A DNA stretch of 64,000 bases from an uncultured Flavobacteriales bacterium. Lineage in GTDB: Bacteria; Bacteroidota; Bacteroidia; Flavobacteriales_G; Salibacteraceae. Below are positions 15,853 to 24,694 of the stretch, piece by piece; position 1 is the stretch's first letter; every line of letters begins with the position of its first letter. Location: NCBI GenBank assembly GCA_943788775.1, contig CALSRO010000005.1, forward strand, positions 372,001 through 436,000. Reading direction: 5' to 3'. The notes beneath the pieces are model-generated. The model did no database searches and was not told where the DNA came from. It saw only the letters and a program-made list of their open reading frames with translations. Both the position numbers and the translations under genes were made by a program.

Positions 15853-17310
15853 TTATCGTACCTCAAAGACCATTCGAAGCGAATCTGCCTTACTGCGCAC
15901 TTTCAACCATTTTTCGATGCGTGCTTTTTCATCGGGCGAAGGTCGTTTTTCAAACTCTACGTAGGCGAACGTCACCGTGTCTAATCGATTGCTATCGGCA
16001 TTGAAAATGGGATTTCGCATGAGCGTGAAAGCCTTCACATTTTCATAGCTCGCTTTCAGCTCTTGACTGATATCGGAGATGGGCAATTCACGACTTTTCA
16101 TTTTAATCAACTCGGTTTCCAATTTATCGATGCGCTGCTGCTTATTCTGAAGTACTTCTTCGTTTCGTTTATACAGATCTTCAATTATGCCGGATTTCAT
16201 GCTTTGGTTCATGAGCTCTACGGTGGCCATATCTAGTCCATCTTCCTTCATTGCCCCTTGGCGCACAATCAATTCTGCGCCAAACAAACGGCTGTTCTGC
16301 TTCATTCTTGCTTTGATGTTGGCTATGACATCAGGCGAAATAGGTTCACCAATCAATGCAACTTCGATGCGTTTTATCTCTCCATCCTTATTGACATTTT
16401 TAGAAATGACCTGTGCATTATCAAACACGAAATTCTCGGAAACAAACAAACCAGCTTCACGCTTGAACACACTGTCTTGAACCAAATTGAAGGCGATGTA
16501 TAGTGATGGTAAGGTGGTGACGATCACAAAAGCAGCAATGAGTCGTTTGACCTTTGTGGCTTTTACCTCATCTAAGAATTCAATTTGCGGAAATCGGAGA
16601 AAACGAACCACGATAAACGTGGAAAAACTGATAAATACTGAATTGATGGTGAACAAATAAAACGCGCCAAAAAAGTACCCCCATTGTGCGGTAGCTAATC
16701 CATATCCTGCGGTGCAAAGCGGTGGCATAAGAGCGGTAGCGATAGCGACTCCTGGGACAGCATTACTTTTCTCTTTTCGGGATCCAGCTACAATTCCTGC
16801 CAATCCACCAAATAGTGCGATGATTACGTCCCAAATAGTGGGTTGGGTTCTGGCCAATAGTTCACTTTGAGCATCACTAATAGGACTCAAGAAGAAATAC
16901 AGTGCGGATGTCCCGACAGAGATCACCACCATCAATCCTAAGTTCTTTGCCGATTTCTTAATCAATTCAAAATCAAAAATGCCCGCACCCAAACCCAATC
17001 CCATGATGGGGCCCATCAAGGGAGAAATAAGCATGGCTCCGATAACCACTGCAGTTGAATTCATGTTCAAACCAACACTCGCTATGAAAATGGCAAAGAC
17101 CAAAATCCAAACGTTTGGCCCGTTGAATTCTATGCCTTTTCGGATATACTCGCTGGTCTCTTCTGGAGTCGCCTTATCGTCATCTAAATTGAGACGATCT
17201 CGAAAGAAAATCAGAATCTGAGCCAGCAATCGACTCGGATTGATGTCTCGTCCTCTGCTAGGTTGAGTATCTTGGTTTTGTTCCTCTTGTGGTGTCTGTT
17301 GGTCCGTCAT
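15853..17310 (-). CDS. DUF389-family membrane protein
   Basis: 485 residues. Residues about 65-270 carry six or so transmembrane helices with the DUF389 hallmarks AVVIGAMLISPLMGPIMGLG, GIVAGSRKEKSNAVPGVAIA and TALMPPLCTAGYGLA. The C-terminal ~200 residues form a soluble region with a coiled-coil stretch (NEEVLQNKQQRIDKLETELI). The function of DUF389 is not established; a transport role is often suggested from its glycine/proline-rich membrane core. It is divergent from the E1 dehydrogenase gene. Confidence 0.88.
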   Translation of the reverse strand: MTDQQTPQEEQNQDTQPSRGRDINPSRLLAQILIFFRDRLNLDDDKATPEETSEYIRKGIEFNGPNVWILVFAIFIASVGLNMNSTAVVIGAMLISPLMGPIMGLGLGAGIFDFELIKKSAKNLGLMVVISVGTSALYFFLSPISDAQSELLARTQPTIWDVIIALFGGLAGIVAGSRKEKSNAVPGVAIATALMPPLCTAGYGLATAQWGYFFGAFYLFTINSVFISFSTFIVVRFLRFPQIEFLDEVKATKVKRLIAAFVIVTTLPSLYIAFNLVQDSVFKREAGLFVSENFVFDNAQVISKNVNKDGEIKRIEVALIGEPISPDVIANIKARMKQNSRLFGAELIVRQGAMKEDGLDMATVELMNQSMKSGIIEDLYKRNEEVLQNKQQRIDKLETELIKMKSRELPISDISQELKASYENVKAFTLMRNPIFNADSNRLDTVTFAYVEFEKRPSPDEKARIEKWLKVRSKADSLRMVFEVR

Positions 17311-17417
17311 AACCTTTGAATCAATAGGCGAAAGATACTAGGGTTTGAATATCTATGGATAAGACTGGAGATTTAATTTTCAAAGAGCAATTGAGACGAT
17401 GGCCAGTTTCTGCTGAT

Positions 17418-17425
17418 TACATTTG
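17418..17425 (+). promoter_or_regulatory. -7 box TACATTTG before the E1 gene
   Basis: Perfect TAnnTTTG that directly abuts an ATG at 17426. If it is used, transcription would begin near 17430 and the first translatable start would be the ATG at 17447. A TTG at 17391-17393 is 24 bp upstream, longer than the usual 19. Confidence 0.35.
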
Positions 17426-17446
17426 ATGTCCAAATTTTTCAGAGGT

Positions 17447-19546
17447 ATGAGTGATACAGCAAAGACGGAGAAGCCAAAGACCAAAGGCAATGTAGAGAAG
17501 GAAACCCTTTTGAAAGCTTGGGAACTCATGTGCACAGCCAAGCGCATGAGTGAGATTTACAACGAAAACATTCAACTTACTTCCAAATATGTTCACGCTA
17601 CTAGCAGAGGACATGAGGCAGCTCAGCTTGCCTTGGCACTTCAGTTAAAACCACAAGACTTTGTCGCTCCATATTACCGCGATGACTCAATTTTACTGGG
17701 CATTGGAATGACGCCATACGATTTGATGCTTCAACTTTTTGCCAAACGCGATGATCCATTTTCTGGAGGCAGAACATACTACAGTCATCCATCTTTGAAG
17801 GACGATGACAAGCCGAAAATTCCGCATCAATCATCAGCGACAGGCATGCAAGCGATACCTACCACTGGAGTGGGAATGGGTATTCAATACAAAGAATTGA
17901 TGGGGTTGGCTGAAGATTTTAAAGGCGAAAATCCGGTTGTTGTTTGTTCCTTGGGCGATGCGTCTATCACCGAGGGTGAGGTGGCTGAGGCCTTTCAAAT
18001 GGCAGTGTTAAAGCAACTGCCTATGTTGTATTTCATTCAAGATAACGAATGGGACATTTCTGCCAGTGCAGATGAAATCAGAGCGGGTGATGCCACGCAT
18101 TATGCCAAAGGGTTCAAAAGATTAGAAGTAATTACTGTGGAGAAAGGACATGATTTCATAGCATGTTACGAGGCCTTGAATAAAGCCATCACCACCATTC
18201 GAAAAGAGCGCAGACCGTTTTTAGTTCATCTGAAAGTACCCTTGCTCAGTCACCACACCTCTGGTGTTAGAATGGAGTGGTACAGAGATGACTTGGAGGA
18301 TGATAGATTACGTGATCCACACCCGTATTTCGAAGCACAATTGCTGGATTTAGGCATTGAAAAATCATTGCTCGAAAAAGCCGCAAAGAGGGCTCACGAG
18401 TTGGTAGAAGTAGATTTTATACGAGCTCAACAAGCGGAAGACCCCATTCCATCAGACCTTACGGACCATATTTTTGCTCCAACACCGATCACTGAGGAGA
18501 AAGGCGAGCGAGACCCAGCTGGTAAGGAGAAAACCGTCATGGTAGATAGTGCCCTTTTTGCCGTGCGTGAAATCATGTCGAAGCATCCAGAAGCTTTGCT
18601 TTATGGACAAGATGTTGGACATCGATTGGGTGGAGTTTTTCGCGAGGCGGCAACGCTAGCTCAGCAGTTTGGAAAAGAACGTGTGTTCAACACTCCGATT
18701 CAAGAAGCATTTATCATTGGTTCTACGGTAGGCATGAGCGCGGTGGGATTGAAGCCGATCGTAGAGGTTCAGTTTGCTGACTATATCTGGCCTGGTTTAA
18801 ACCAATTATTTACCGAAGTAAGTAGAAGCTATTACTTGAGTAATGGCAAATGGCCAGTAAGTTGTGTCATTCGGGTTCCAATCGGAGCCTATGGTAGCGG
18901 TGGGCCATACCACAGCTCGTCCGTTGAAAGTATTTTATCAAACATCCGTGGAATCAAAGTGGCTTATCCAAGTACAGGAGCGGATTTGAAGGGCTTACTC
19001 AAAGCGGCATATTACGATCCGAATCCATGTGTGTTGCTGGAACACAAAGGATTGTATTGGTCGAAGATCAAAGGAACCGAAGGCGCCAAAACCACCGAGC
19101 CTGGCGAGGATTATGTGGTGCCTTTTGGAAAGGCGCGTGTGGTACAGGAGGCCGATCAAGCCAAGGTAGATTCGGGCGAATCGTGCGTGGTCATTACCTA
19201 CGGCCGTGGAGTCTATTGGAGCGAAGAAGCTGCCAAGGCCTTCCCAGGAAGGGTAGAGATTTTGGATTTAAGATCGATACAACCGGTGGATGCAGATGCC
19301 ATTTTTAGTTCCACCAAGAAGCATGGAAAAGTGGTTGTCGTTACCGAAGAACCGCGAGGTAGCTCGTTCGGTCAAGGCATTGCAGGTAGAGTAGTGGATG
19401 ATTGTTTCGAGTATTTGGACGCACCCGTCATCACTGTGGGTGCAGTAGATACACCTGCCATCCCTCTCAATGAAATCTTGGAGCAAACCTATCTACCTAA
19501 TGCGGAAAAAGTGAGAGAGGCGCTAGAGCGAGTTTTGACGTTTTAA
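17447..19546 (+). CDS. 2-oxoacid dehydrogenase E1, fused alpha and beta subunits
   Basis: Thiamine-diphosphate-dependent decarboxylase component of a branched-chain 2-oxoacid (or pyruvate/acetoin) dehydrogenase complex. The two subunits are fused in one ~700-residue chain. The alpha half (to about residue 330) has GDASITEGEVAEAFQMAVLK and ends the ThDP motif at DNEWDIS. The beta half (from about 365) has YGQDVGHRLGGVFREA, TPIQEAFIIGSTVGMSAVGL and RSIQPVDADAIF. Such fusions are common in Bacteroidota. The frame is open to 17423; ATG 17426 and ATG 17447 are both possible, and 17447 is preferred because a -7 box abuts 17426. E2 and E3 genes are not adjacent. Confidence 0.92.
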   Translation: MSDTAKTEKPKTKGNVEKETLLKAWELMCTAKRMSEIYNENIQLTSKYVHATSRGHEAAQLALALQLKPQDFVAPYYRDDSILLGIGMTPYDLMLQLFAKRDDPFSGGRTYYSHPSLKDDDKPKIPHQSSATGMQAIPTTGVGMGIQYKELMGLAEDFKGENPVVVCSLGDASITEGEVAEAFQMAVLKQLPMLYFIQDNEWDISASADEIRAGDATHYAKGFKRLEVITVEKGHDFIACYEALNKAITTIRKERRPFLVHLKVPLLSHHTSGVRMEWYRDDLEDDRLRDPHPYFEAQLLDLGIEKSLLEKAAKRAHELVEVDFIRAQQAEDPIPSDLTDHIFAPTPITEEKGERDPAGKEKTVMVDSALFAVREIMSKHPEALLYGQDVGHRLGGVFREAATLAQQFGKERVFNTPIQEAFIIGSTVGMSAVGLKPIVEVQFADYIWPGLNQLFTEVSRSYYLSNGKWPVSCVIRVPIGAYGSGGPYHSSSVESILSNIRGIKVAYPSTGADLKGLLKAAYYDPNPCVLLEHKGLYWSKIKGTEGAKTTEPGEDYVVPFGKARVVQEADQAKVDSGESCVVITYGRGVYWSEEAAKAFPGRVEILDLRSIQPVDADAIFSSTKKHGKVVVVTEEPRGSSFGQGIAGRVVDDCFEYLDAPVITVGAVDTPAIPLNEILEQTYLPNAEKVREALERVLTF

Positions 19547-19552
19547 GATTTA

Positions 19553-19604
19553 TTATACGTACAAGTATAATAATTATACGTACATATATTATATTCGTAC
19601 GTAT
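19553..19604. promoter_or_regulatory. vapBC operator: three TACGTA sites phased at 21 bp
   Basis: TACGTA palindromes start at 19556, 19577 and 19598, spaced exactly 21 bp (two DNA turns). The first two sit in identical TTATACGTACA blocks (19553-19563 and 19574-19584), and the third is in inverted context (GTACGTAT, 19597-19604) and runs into the ATG of the antitoxin gene. GTATAATAATTATAC (19565-19579) is an additional perfect palindrome between sites. This is the arrangement expected for cooperative binding of ribbon-helix-helix antitoxin dimers along one face of DNA. Confidence 0.65.
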
Positions 19605-19857
19605 GAATGCAAAACTTACCTTATCGTTAGATCAAACGGTCATAGAAAGAGCCAAGGAATACGCCAAGGAAAGGCAAATATCCCTTTCGAAAATGGTGGA
19701 GGAATTGTTGTTCGCAGTAACTCATGAGCCTGCTGAACAATCGCAAAAGAAGCTGAGTCCTGTTGATGAATTAATGGGTATGCTCGAAGATCCAGGGCCA
19801 GAGTTCGACTACAAACAGGCTCGATATGAATATTTGAAGAAAAAGTACGGCCTGTGA
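19603..19857 (+). CDS. VapB-type antitoxin, DUF6364-like ribbon-helix-helix protein
   Basis: 84 residues. The N-terminal MNAKLTLSLDQTVIERAKEY (1-20), followed by AKERQISLSKMVEELL, is a ribbon-helix-helix DNA-binding domain: the beta strand KLTLSL would insert in the major groove and SLSKMVEELL is the second helix. The C-terminal half (EPGPEFDYKQARYEYLKKKY-like, residues about 62-82) is the toxin-binding tail. It overlaps the PIN toxin gene by 4 bp (GTGA). Autorepression through the phased TACGTA sites just upstream is inferred. Confidence 0.85.
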   Translation: MNAKLTLSLDQTVIERAKEYAKERQISLSKMVEELLFAVTHEPAEQSQKKLSPVDELMGMLEDPGPEFDYKQARYEYLKKKYGL

Positions 19858-20264
19858 CCAAAATCTATTTGGACACAAATGTGATCCTCGATGCGTTATT
19901 TCAGCGGAAGCCATTTGACAAAGATGCTCGACAGATTTTTGAATTAGCTGATATGCAACAGATTCAATTATTCACTTCGGCAGATTCCATGACCAATATG
20001 TACTATCTAATATCTAAGCAATTTGATAAAAACACTGCATACATTGCCCTGTTAAAGGTGAGAGCATTGACTTCAATTTCATCGGTCGATCAGACAATTA
20101 TTGACCAAGGGTTAAAAATCGACCCTTTTGATTTCGAAGATGCGGTGCAATATTTCTCTGCGAAAGAGGCGGAGTGTGAAGTAATAATATCGCGAGACAA
20201 AAAGGGGTTTAAGCAATTTGATATGCTCTGCCAAACACCCAAGGAATTTTTGGACTCACTTTAA
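19854..20264 (+). CDS. PIN-domain ribonuclease toxin (VapC-type)
   Basis: 136 residues with a GTG start overlapping the antitoxin stop. The PIN-domain acidic residues are visible: Asp7 in KIYLDTNVILD, Glu95/Asp96 in FDFEDAVQYFSA and Asp115 in IISRDKKGF. VapC toxins are Mg-dependent RNases that cleave tRNA or rRNA and are neutralised by the cognate antitoxin. All expected acidic positions except a clear second one (near Asp44/Ser45) are present, so the enzyme looks intact. Confidence 0.88.
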   Translation: MTKIYLDTNVILDALFQRKPFDKDARQIFELADMQQIQLFTSADSMTNMYYLISKQFDKNTAYIALLKVRALTSISSVDQTIIDQGLKIDPFDFEDAVQYFSAKEAECEVIISRDKKGFKQFDMLCQTPKEFLDSL

Positions 20265-20286
20265 ATCAAAAAGCGAACATGTCAAG

Positions 20287-20805
20287 ATGAAAAGACTTCC
20301 TATCCTATTCTTATTAATGGCCTCTCTGAGAGTCTTTTCCCAATCATAGTTTATAGACACCCGTGATGGGAATAGTTATCCCACCATTGCACTAAATGAT
20401 TTGCTCTGGTTTCAACAAAATTTGCAATTCCAAACAGATAGCAGCCGATATTATGATGACTCAGAGCGATCTAAAGATTGTGGACAGTTCTATCCGCTGG
20501 AGGATGCTTTCGAGGTTTGTCCCGCAGGCTGGAGATTACCGACTGAATCTGAGGTAAAAGAGTTAGTGAAGTTGAACAAGAAGGGTAAGATTGATTTGAT
20601 CGACACCCTAAAGGTGGATATGTGCGGTCGAATGGATTACGGAAAGTCAGCAAAACAAGGCGATCAAAACACCTATTGGATTCAAGTGGAACTGGAAGGA
20701 ACCTATGCCACTCATTGGCATTTCTTTCCCGATGAAATTAAGATGCATCACCACAACGTAGATCGCAAGCGATTTCCTGTGAGGTGTGTGCGGGAGGTAG
20801 ATTGA
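20287..20805 (+). pseudogene. secreted FISUMP-domain protein interrupted by an in-frame TAG
   Basis: An ATG at 20287 opens a perfect signal peptide (MKRLPILFLLMASLRVFSQS), which is followed by TAG at 20347-20349. The same frame then continues without interruption to 20805: FIDTRDGNSYPTIALNDLLW, then FEVCPAGWRLPTESEVKELV and RFPVRCVRE, the pattern of the Fibrobacter succinogenes major paralogous (FISUMP) domain found in secreted Bacteroidota proteins. Reverting one base (TAG from CAG) restores a 172-residue protein. Translation reinitiating downstream (for example at TTG 20401) would lack the signal peptide. The gene is best called inactivated unless the TAG is a sequencing error or is read through. 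Confidence 0.75.
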
Positions 20806-20806
20806 A

Positions 20807-21889
20807 TTAAACTAGTTTGCTCACAAACAATGCATTTTCAGCTTCTGTCCCCGTAGATATTCTAACACAATGTGGTAATCCAAATGCTTTTAGGTGTCGA
20901 ATGAAAATGCCTTTCTGCATCATTTTTTCAGCGACTGCCTTGGCAAGTTCTTCTTCCTTCAAATCGACCATCACGAAGTTTCCAAAGGAAGGAGTGTATT
21001 CTAATTCCGCATCGTGCAATGCGTTGTAGAATTGCTGCAGGGCAGTTTTATTCAGCATGACAGATTTGTGCATGTGCGCTTCGTCTTCCAAGGCTCCTAT
21101 GCCTGCTGCTTGAGCCAGGTTTGAAGGGGCAAAGGTCATCTTCACCTTGCTCAATGCTTCTATCAATCTTGAGTCGCCCAACGCATACCCCACTCGGATG
21201 CCCGCTATGCCATATGCCTTACTAAAGGTTCTGAGTGTGATGACATTCGGTCTTCGCAATTCAAAGCTATCTGGATAGTCGTCAGAGATCACTTTTGCAT
21301 ATTCATAATAGGCCTCATCCACGATGATGAGTACATCATCAGAAACGTTATCAATGAGTTGATTCAATTGATCCTTAGTGATCATAGCACCCGTTGGGTT
21401 GTTCGGGTTGGCCACATAAATCGCCTTAGTTTGAGGTGTCACCGAATCAATCAATCGATCGATATCAAATTGATAACCCCGAGCCAAAGGAATGCGTGCC
21501 ACCGGCACTTTGTTGGATTTTGCCCAGATATACACGGCCACAAAAGTGCCATCGCACGTCAATAGTTCTTCCCCTGCTTTGAAAAACGCCCGGAACATAC
21601 AATCAAAGACGGATTCTGATCCATTATCAACCACCACATTGTCAATCTCGCAGTTATTATTCGCTGCGATCATTGTTCGCAACTGAATGGAAGCGGGATC
21701 TGGATATTTATGCGAAGTAATGGCCGCCTCTTGAATCCGCTCCAATACTTTGAGCGAAGGGCCTAGGTTGTTTCCATTGTTCCAAAGAACCGCCCATTCG
21801 GTAAGTCCTAATTCTTCAATGATCTGTGCGACAGGTTTCCCAGGTTTGTAGGAAACAAGCTCTTGAATATTTTGTGGAATAGAAATCAT
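20807..21889 (-). CDS. class I/II PLP aminotransferase, histidinol-phosphate aminotransferase-like
   Basis: 360 residues, fold-type I aminotransferase of the HisC group. Visible signatures: NNNLGPS-like N-terminal loop (WNNGNNLGPS), the cofactor segment DNGSESVFDCMFRAFFKAGE, PNNPTGAMI, IIVDEAYYEYA with the Asp-x-x-Tyr pair, and the PLP-lysine loop TFSKAYGIAGIRVGYALG. No other his genes are nearby, so a broad-specificity aromatic or histidinol-phosphate role cannot be separated from sequence alone. Its stop lies one base from the convergent FISUMP gene. Confidence 0.85.
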   Translation of the reverse strand: MISIPQNIQELVSYKPGKPVAQIIEELGLTEWAVLWNNGNNLGPSLKVLERIQEAAITSHKYPDPASIQLRTMIAANNNCEIDNVVVDNGSESVFDCMFRAFFKAGEELLTCDGTFVAVYIWAKSNKVPVARIPLARGYQFDIDRLIDSVTPQTKAIYVANPNNPTGAMITKDQLNQLIDNVSDDVLIIVDEAYYEYAKVISDDYPDSFELRRPNVITLRTFSKAYGIAGIRVGYALGDSRLIEALSKVKMTFAPSNLAQAAGIGALEDEAHMHKSVMLNKTALQQFYNALHDAELEYTPSFGNFVMVDLKEEELAKAVAEKMMQKGIFIRHLKAFGLPHCVRISTGTEAENALFVSKLV

Positions 21890-21962
21890 AGCGCAAGTTA
21901 TATTTCATTGCGCCTGCCAATCATAGCCCTATGGCAGACTGGCTAAAGTTAAGTCTTAGGAA

Positions 21963-22097
21963 TTAACCTAAAAGCATCAAAAGGAAAATAGCTACCAATG
22001 CAGCACCAACCCAAACAATTCCAAATCCACCCATGGTAGAGTCAAATACGGTGTTTAGGAATCCTTCTGGCTTTTGTTCGTGATTATCGTGTGACAT
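21963..22097 (-). CDS. 44-residue single-pass membrane peptide
   Basis: ATG at 22097 to TAA at 21963-21965, 44 residues. The N-terminal half is hydrophilic (MSHDNHEQKPEGFLNTVFDS), followed by one transmembrane helix (GIVWVGAALVAIFLLMLLG). I do not recognise it. The His-rich soluble start and single helix recall small accessory subunits of respiratory complexes, but this is only a resemblance. It lies between the aminotransferase and the divergent M14 gene, in a 315-bp stretch that otherwise holds only promoter sequence. TATTTTCG about 30 bp upstream is one mismatch from a -7 box. Confidence 0.55.
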   Translation of the reverse strand: MSHDNHEQKPEGFLNTVFDSTMGGFGIVWVGAALVAIFLLMLLG

Positions 22098-22152
22098 GCT
22101 CTTAATCTTTATGGGGCGAAAATAGCCAAATGACTATTTATTTCCACATATG

Positions 22153-22182
22153 TTGAACAATGTATTTACGCTGCTAGTTTTG
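22153..22182 (+). promoter_or_regulatory. promoter of the M14 peptidase gene
   Basis: TTG at 22153-22155, a 19-bp spacer, and TAGTTTTG at 22175-22182: a full Bacteroidota promoter. It places transcription start near 22189, so translation must begin at ATG 22205 and not at the upstream in-frame TTG 22184. Confidence 0.65.
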
Positions 22183-22204
22183 TTTGGTACCTAATTCAAA
22201 AACG

Positions 22205-24595
22205 ATGCGCCTTTTTTACTTGCTTATTCTTCTTGCATTTCCATCTGTTTTATTCAGTCAATCCTCAAAACTAAAGGTGCAATTGGATCCTATTTCAACC
22301 CAACTGATGATCAACAAAGGGATGGAGTTAGACCACGGCACAGTTAAAAAAGGACACTTTATAATCAATGATTTTACGGAACGTGAGCGCGCATGGTTAG
22401 ACAAATCAGGAATTGCGTATGAAATGTTGGTAGATAACCTAGAACACTACTACGAAGAACGTGCATATACTATGGATACGTCCCGCGGTTCTCGGGCCGA
22501 TTGCGGTAGCGAGAGCTCCGAAGCATTTGAAACGCCAGAAAATTTCGAAACGGGTTCGATGGGCGGATTTTTCACTTACCAAGAGTTTTTGGATCATTTA
22601 GATGCGATGGCAACTCAGTATCCCAATCTTATTACACAGCGTGCAGCCATCGATACTTTTCTCACGCACGAAAACCGACCTGTCTATTGGCTCAGGATTT
22701 CTGATAATCCGAATGTGAATGAAACAGAACCAGAGGTGCTTTACACGTCCATTCATCATGCCCGTGAACCTCAATCGCTGGCTCAGTTGATCTTCTACAT
22801 GTGGTACTTGCTTGAAAACTATGGAAGCAATGATGAGGTTAGCTATTTAGTAGATAACACGGAGATGTATTTTATTCCGATGATTAATCCGGATGGATAC
22901 ATCGAGAATGAGACCAATAACCCAAATGGCGGTGGGCTATGGCGAAAGAATAAGAGGGACAATTTGGATGGAGAATTTGGGGTTGACTTAAATCGGAATT
23001 ATGAGTACAAATGGGCCTATGACAATGATGGGTCTTCATCAGAAACTTCGAACCAAACCTATCGCGGACCTTCCGCAGCTAGTGAGCCTGAAACCAAGGC
23101 CGTACAATGGTTTTGCGAGCAGCACGAATTCCAATTGGCGTTGAATTACCATTCTCATGGTAATTATTTGATCTATCCATGGGGCTATATTCCAAGTCCG
23201 TTGAGTCCAGATTCGAGTTATTTCATTGCGATTGCAGAACAAATGACGGCCCAGAACAACTATGTATATGGAACCGGTTACGAGACAGTGAACTATGCTA
23301 CTAACGGAGTGTCAGACGATTGGATGTATGGAGAAGAGACGACCAAAAACAAGATATTCTCAATGACGCCTGAAGTAGGAAATTCGGGAGACGGGTTTTG
23401 GCCTGTCGAGTCTAGAATTATTCCGCTAAGCCAAGAAAACGTTCGACCCAATATGTTGTTGTCCCACTTCGCTGGACACTACATTACCATGGAAGATGTT
23501 AGCGATCCAACATTGCCTTCATTAACGGGATCGATCGAAATCAAATTCGAACGGCTCGGCCTTCAGTTTGACGCGAACAATGAATACTCTATTGTCCCTG
23601 TTTCAAGTAATATCATCTCTGGAACGGAGAGTCATTCATTCACCACGATGAATATTAGCCAACCGGAATTTGTAGAGTTTGATTATGAGTTGGAATCTAA
23701 TATTGAGGTAGGTGATTTAGTGGTCTTTGAATTAGTCTCTACCCATACGGGATATTCAACTTCAAAAGAGATTACCAAGATTTACGGTGAGCCGACTATC
23801 GCTGTGCAGAATCAGGGTAACTCGATGAATGATTTTTCTTCGTTCAGTTGGGATGTGACAGATCAGATGTATTATTCCCCGTCAAGTTCGATTACCGATT
23901 CTCCCTTTGGATTGTATTCAAACAACAGTGTTTCTGAATTGGAATATGAACGAATCATAGATATGCGTCAATCGCTTTCAGGTTATCTTTCGTTTTATGC
24001 AAAATGGCAAATAGAATCAGGCTGGGATTACGCTCAAATTATGGCAGCACCTATCGGTACAAATAAATGGAGTGCGCTTTGCGGATTCTACACCAAAGAA
24101 GGACAACCTGAGCAAGACGAAGGACAACCTTTATGGGATGGAAATCAGCTTGGATGGGTGAAGGAGCAAGTAGATCTGAATGATTACATCGGTAAGCGGG
24201 TGAAAATAAAATTTAGATTAGTCAGCGACCAATTTGTTACCTACGATGGATTGTACATTGATGATCTGCAATTCGTGACACTTTTAGATGCTTCGTCCAC
24301 AGTGCCATTAGATACGGGATATGTTGACTCGGTAGTTTCAGTGAATGAAACTACCGAAAATGGCCAAATTAAATTTTATCCAAATCCTGCAATTTCTGAG
24401 TTATTCATCGAACAGGAAGCCGCCAATGATCTGGATGTGGTTATTATGGATATTCAGGGAAAGGCAGTTTTAACAAGAACCTTGAATCAAAGGCGTTCAA
24501 GATTAGATGTAAGCGAGTTGCCATCGGGCGTTTATGTGATTCAATACACTACGAATCATATCGTAGAACGCCAACCATTGCTGATAGTGAGGTAG
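22205..24595 (+). CDS. secreted M14 zinc carboxypeptidase with T9SS C-terminal sorting domain
   Basis: 796 residues from ATG 22205. A Sec signal peptide (MRLFYLLILLAFPSVLFSQ) comes first, then a pro-region, then the M14 peptidase domain from about residue 115. The zinc site HHAREP has His185 and Glu188, MINPDGY and LNRNYEYKW carry substrate-binding residues, NYHSHGNYLIYPWG provides the third zinc His, and MTPEVG the catalytic Glu. A beta-sandwich region (about 540-690) resembling MAM/immune-inhibitor-A domains follows. The last ~75 residues (KFYPNPAISELFIEQ to GVYVIQYTT) are a type-A T9SS sorting domain. The enzyme is predicted to be exported across the outer membrane to release C-terminal amino acids from external peptides. 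Confidence 0.93.
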   Translation: MRLFYLLILLAFPSVLFSQSSKLKVQLDPISTQLMINKGMELDHGTVKKGHFIINDFTERERAWLDKSGIAYEMLVDNLEHYYEERAYTMDTSRGSRADCGSESSEAFETPENFETGSMGGFFTYQEFLDHLDAMATQYPNLITQRAAIDTFLTHENRPVYWLRISDNPNVNETEPEVLYTSIHHAREPQSLAQLIFYMWYLLENYGSNDEVSYLVDNTEMYFIPMINPDGYIENETNNPNGGGLWRKNKRDNLDGEFGVDLNRNYEYKWAYDNDGSSSETSNQTYRGPSAASEPETKAVQWFCEQHEFQLALNYHSHGNYLIYPWGYIPSPLSPDSSYFIAIAEQMTAQNNYVYGTGYETVNYATNGVSDDWMYGEETTKNKIFSMTPEVGNSGDGFWPVESRIIPLSQENVRPNMLLSHFAGHYITMEDVSDPTLPSLTGSIEIKFERLGLQFDANNEYSIVPVSSNIISGTESHSFTTMNISQPEFVEFDYELESNIEVGDLVVFELVSTHTGYSTSKEITKIYGEPTIAVQNQGNSMNDFSSFSWDVTDQMYYSPSSSITDSPFGLYSNNSVSELEYERIIDMRQSLSGYLSFYAKWQIESGWDYAQIMAAPIGTNKWSALCGFYTKEGQPEQDEGQPLWDGNQLGWVKEQVDLNDYIGKRVKIKFRLVSDQFVTYDGLYIDDLQFVTLLDASSTVPLDTGYVDSVVSVNETTENGQIKFYPNPAISELFIEQEAANDLDVVIMDIQGKAVLTRTLNQRRSRLDVSELPSGVYVIQYTTNHIVERQPLLIVR

Positions 24596-24618
24596 TTGTT
24601 CACATTCGTAATGGGAAA

Positions 24619-24642
24619 ATTATCAGGACTTTACCTGATAAT
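24619..24642. promoter_or_regulatory. 9-bp inverted repeat upstream of the hemerythrin gene
   Basis: ATTATCAGG and CCTGATAAT are perfect arms separated by ACTTTA. The repeat lies between the M14 stop (24595) and the hemerythrin ATG (24695), and no T-run follows it. It may therefore be an operator rather than a terminator. Which regulator binds is unknown; an Rrf2- or CRP/FNR-type redox/NO regulator would suit the downstream gene. Confidence 0.4.
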
Positions 24643-24694
24643 AGGTAGTGTTCTATCCGTAGACTTGGCATAGATTCGACAAAATTTAGACGCC

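Noticed and set aside
19603-20264. The vapBC-like pair as a novel toxin system
   Set aside because: The RHH plus PIN architecture, 4-bp overlap and acidic residues fit a known type II family; only the operator geometry is notable.
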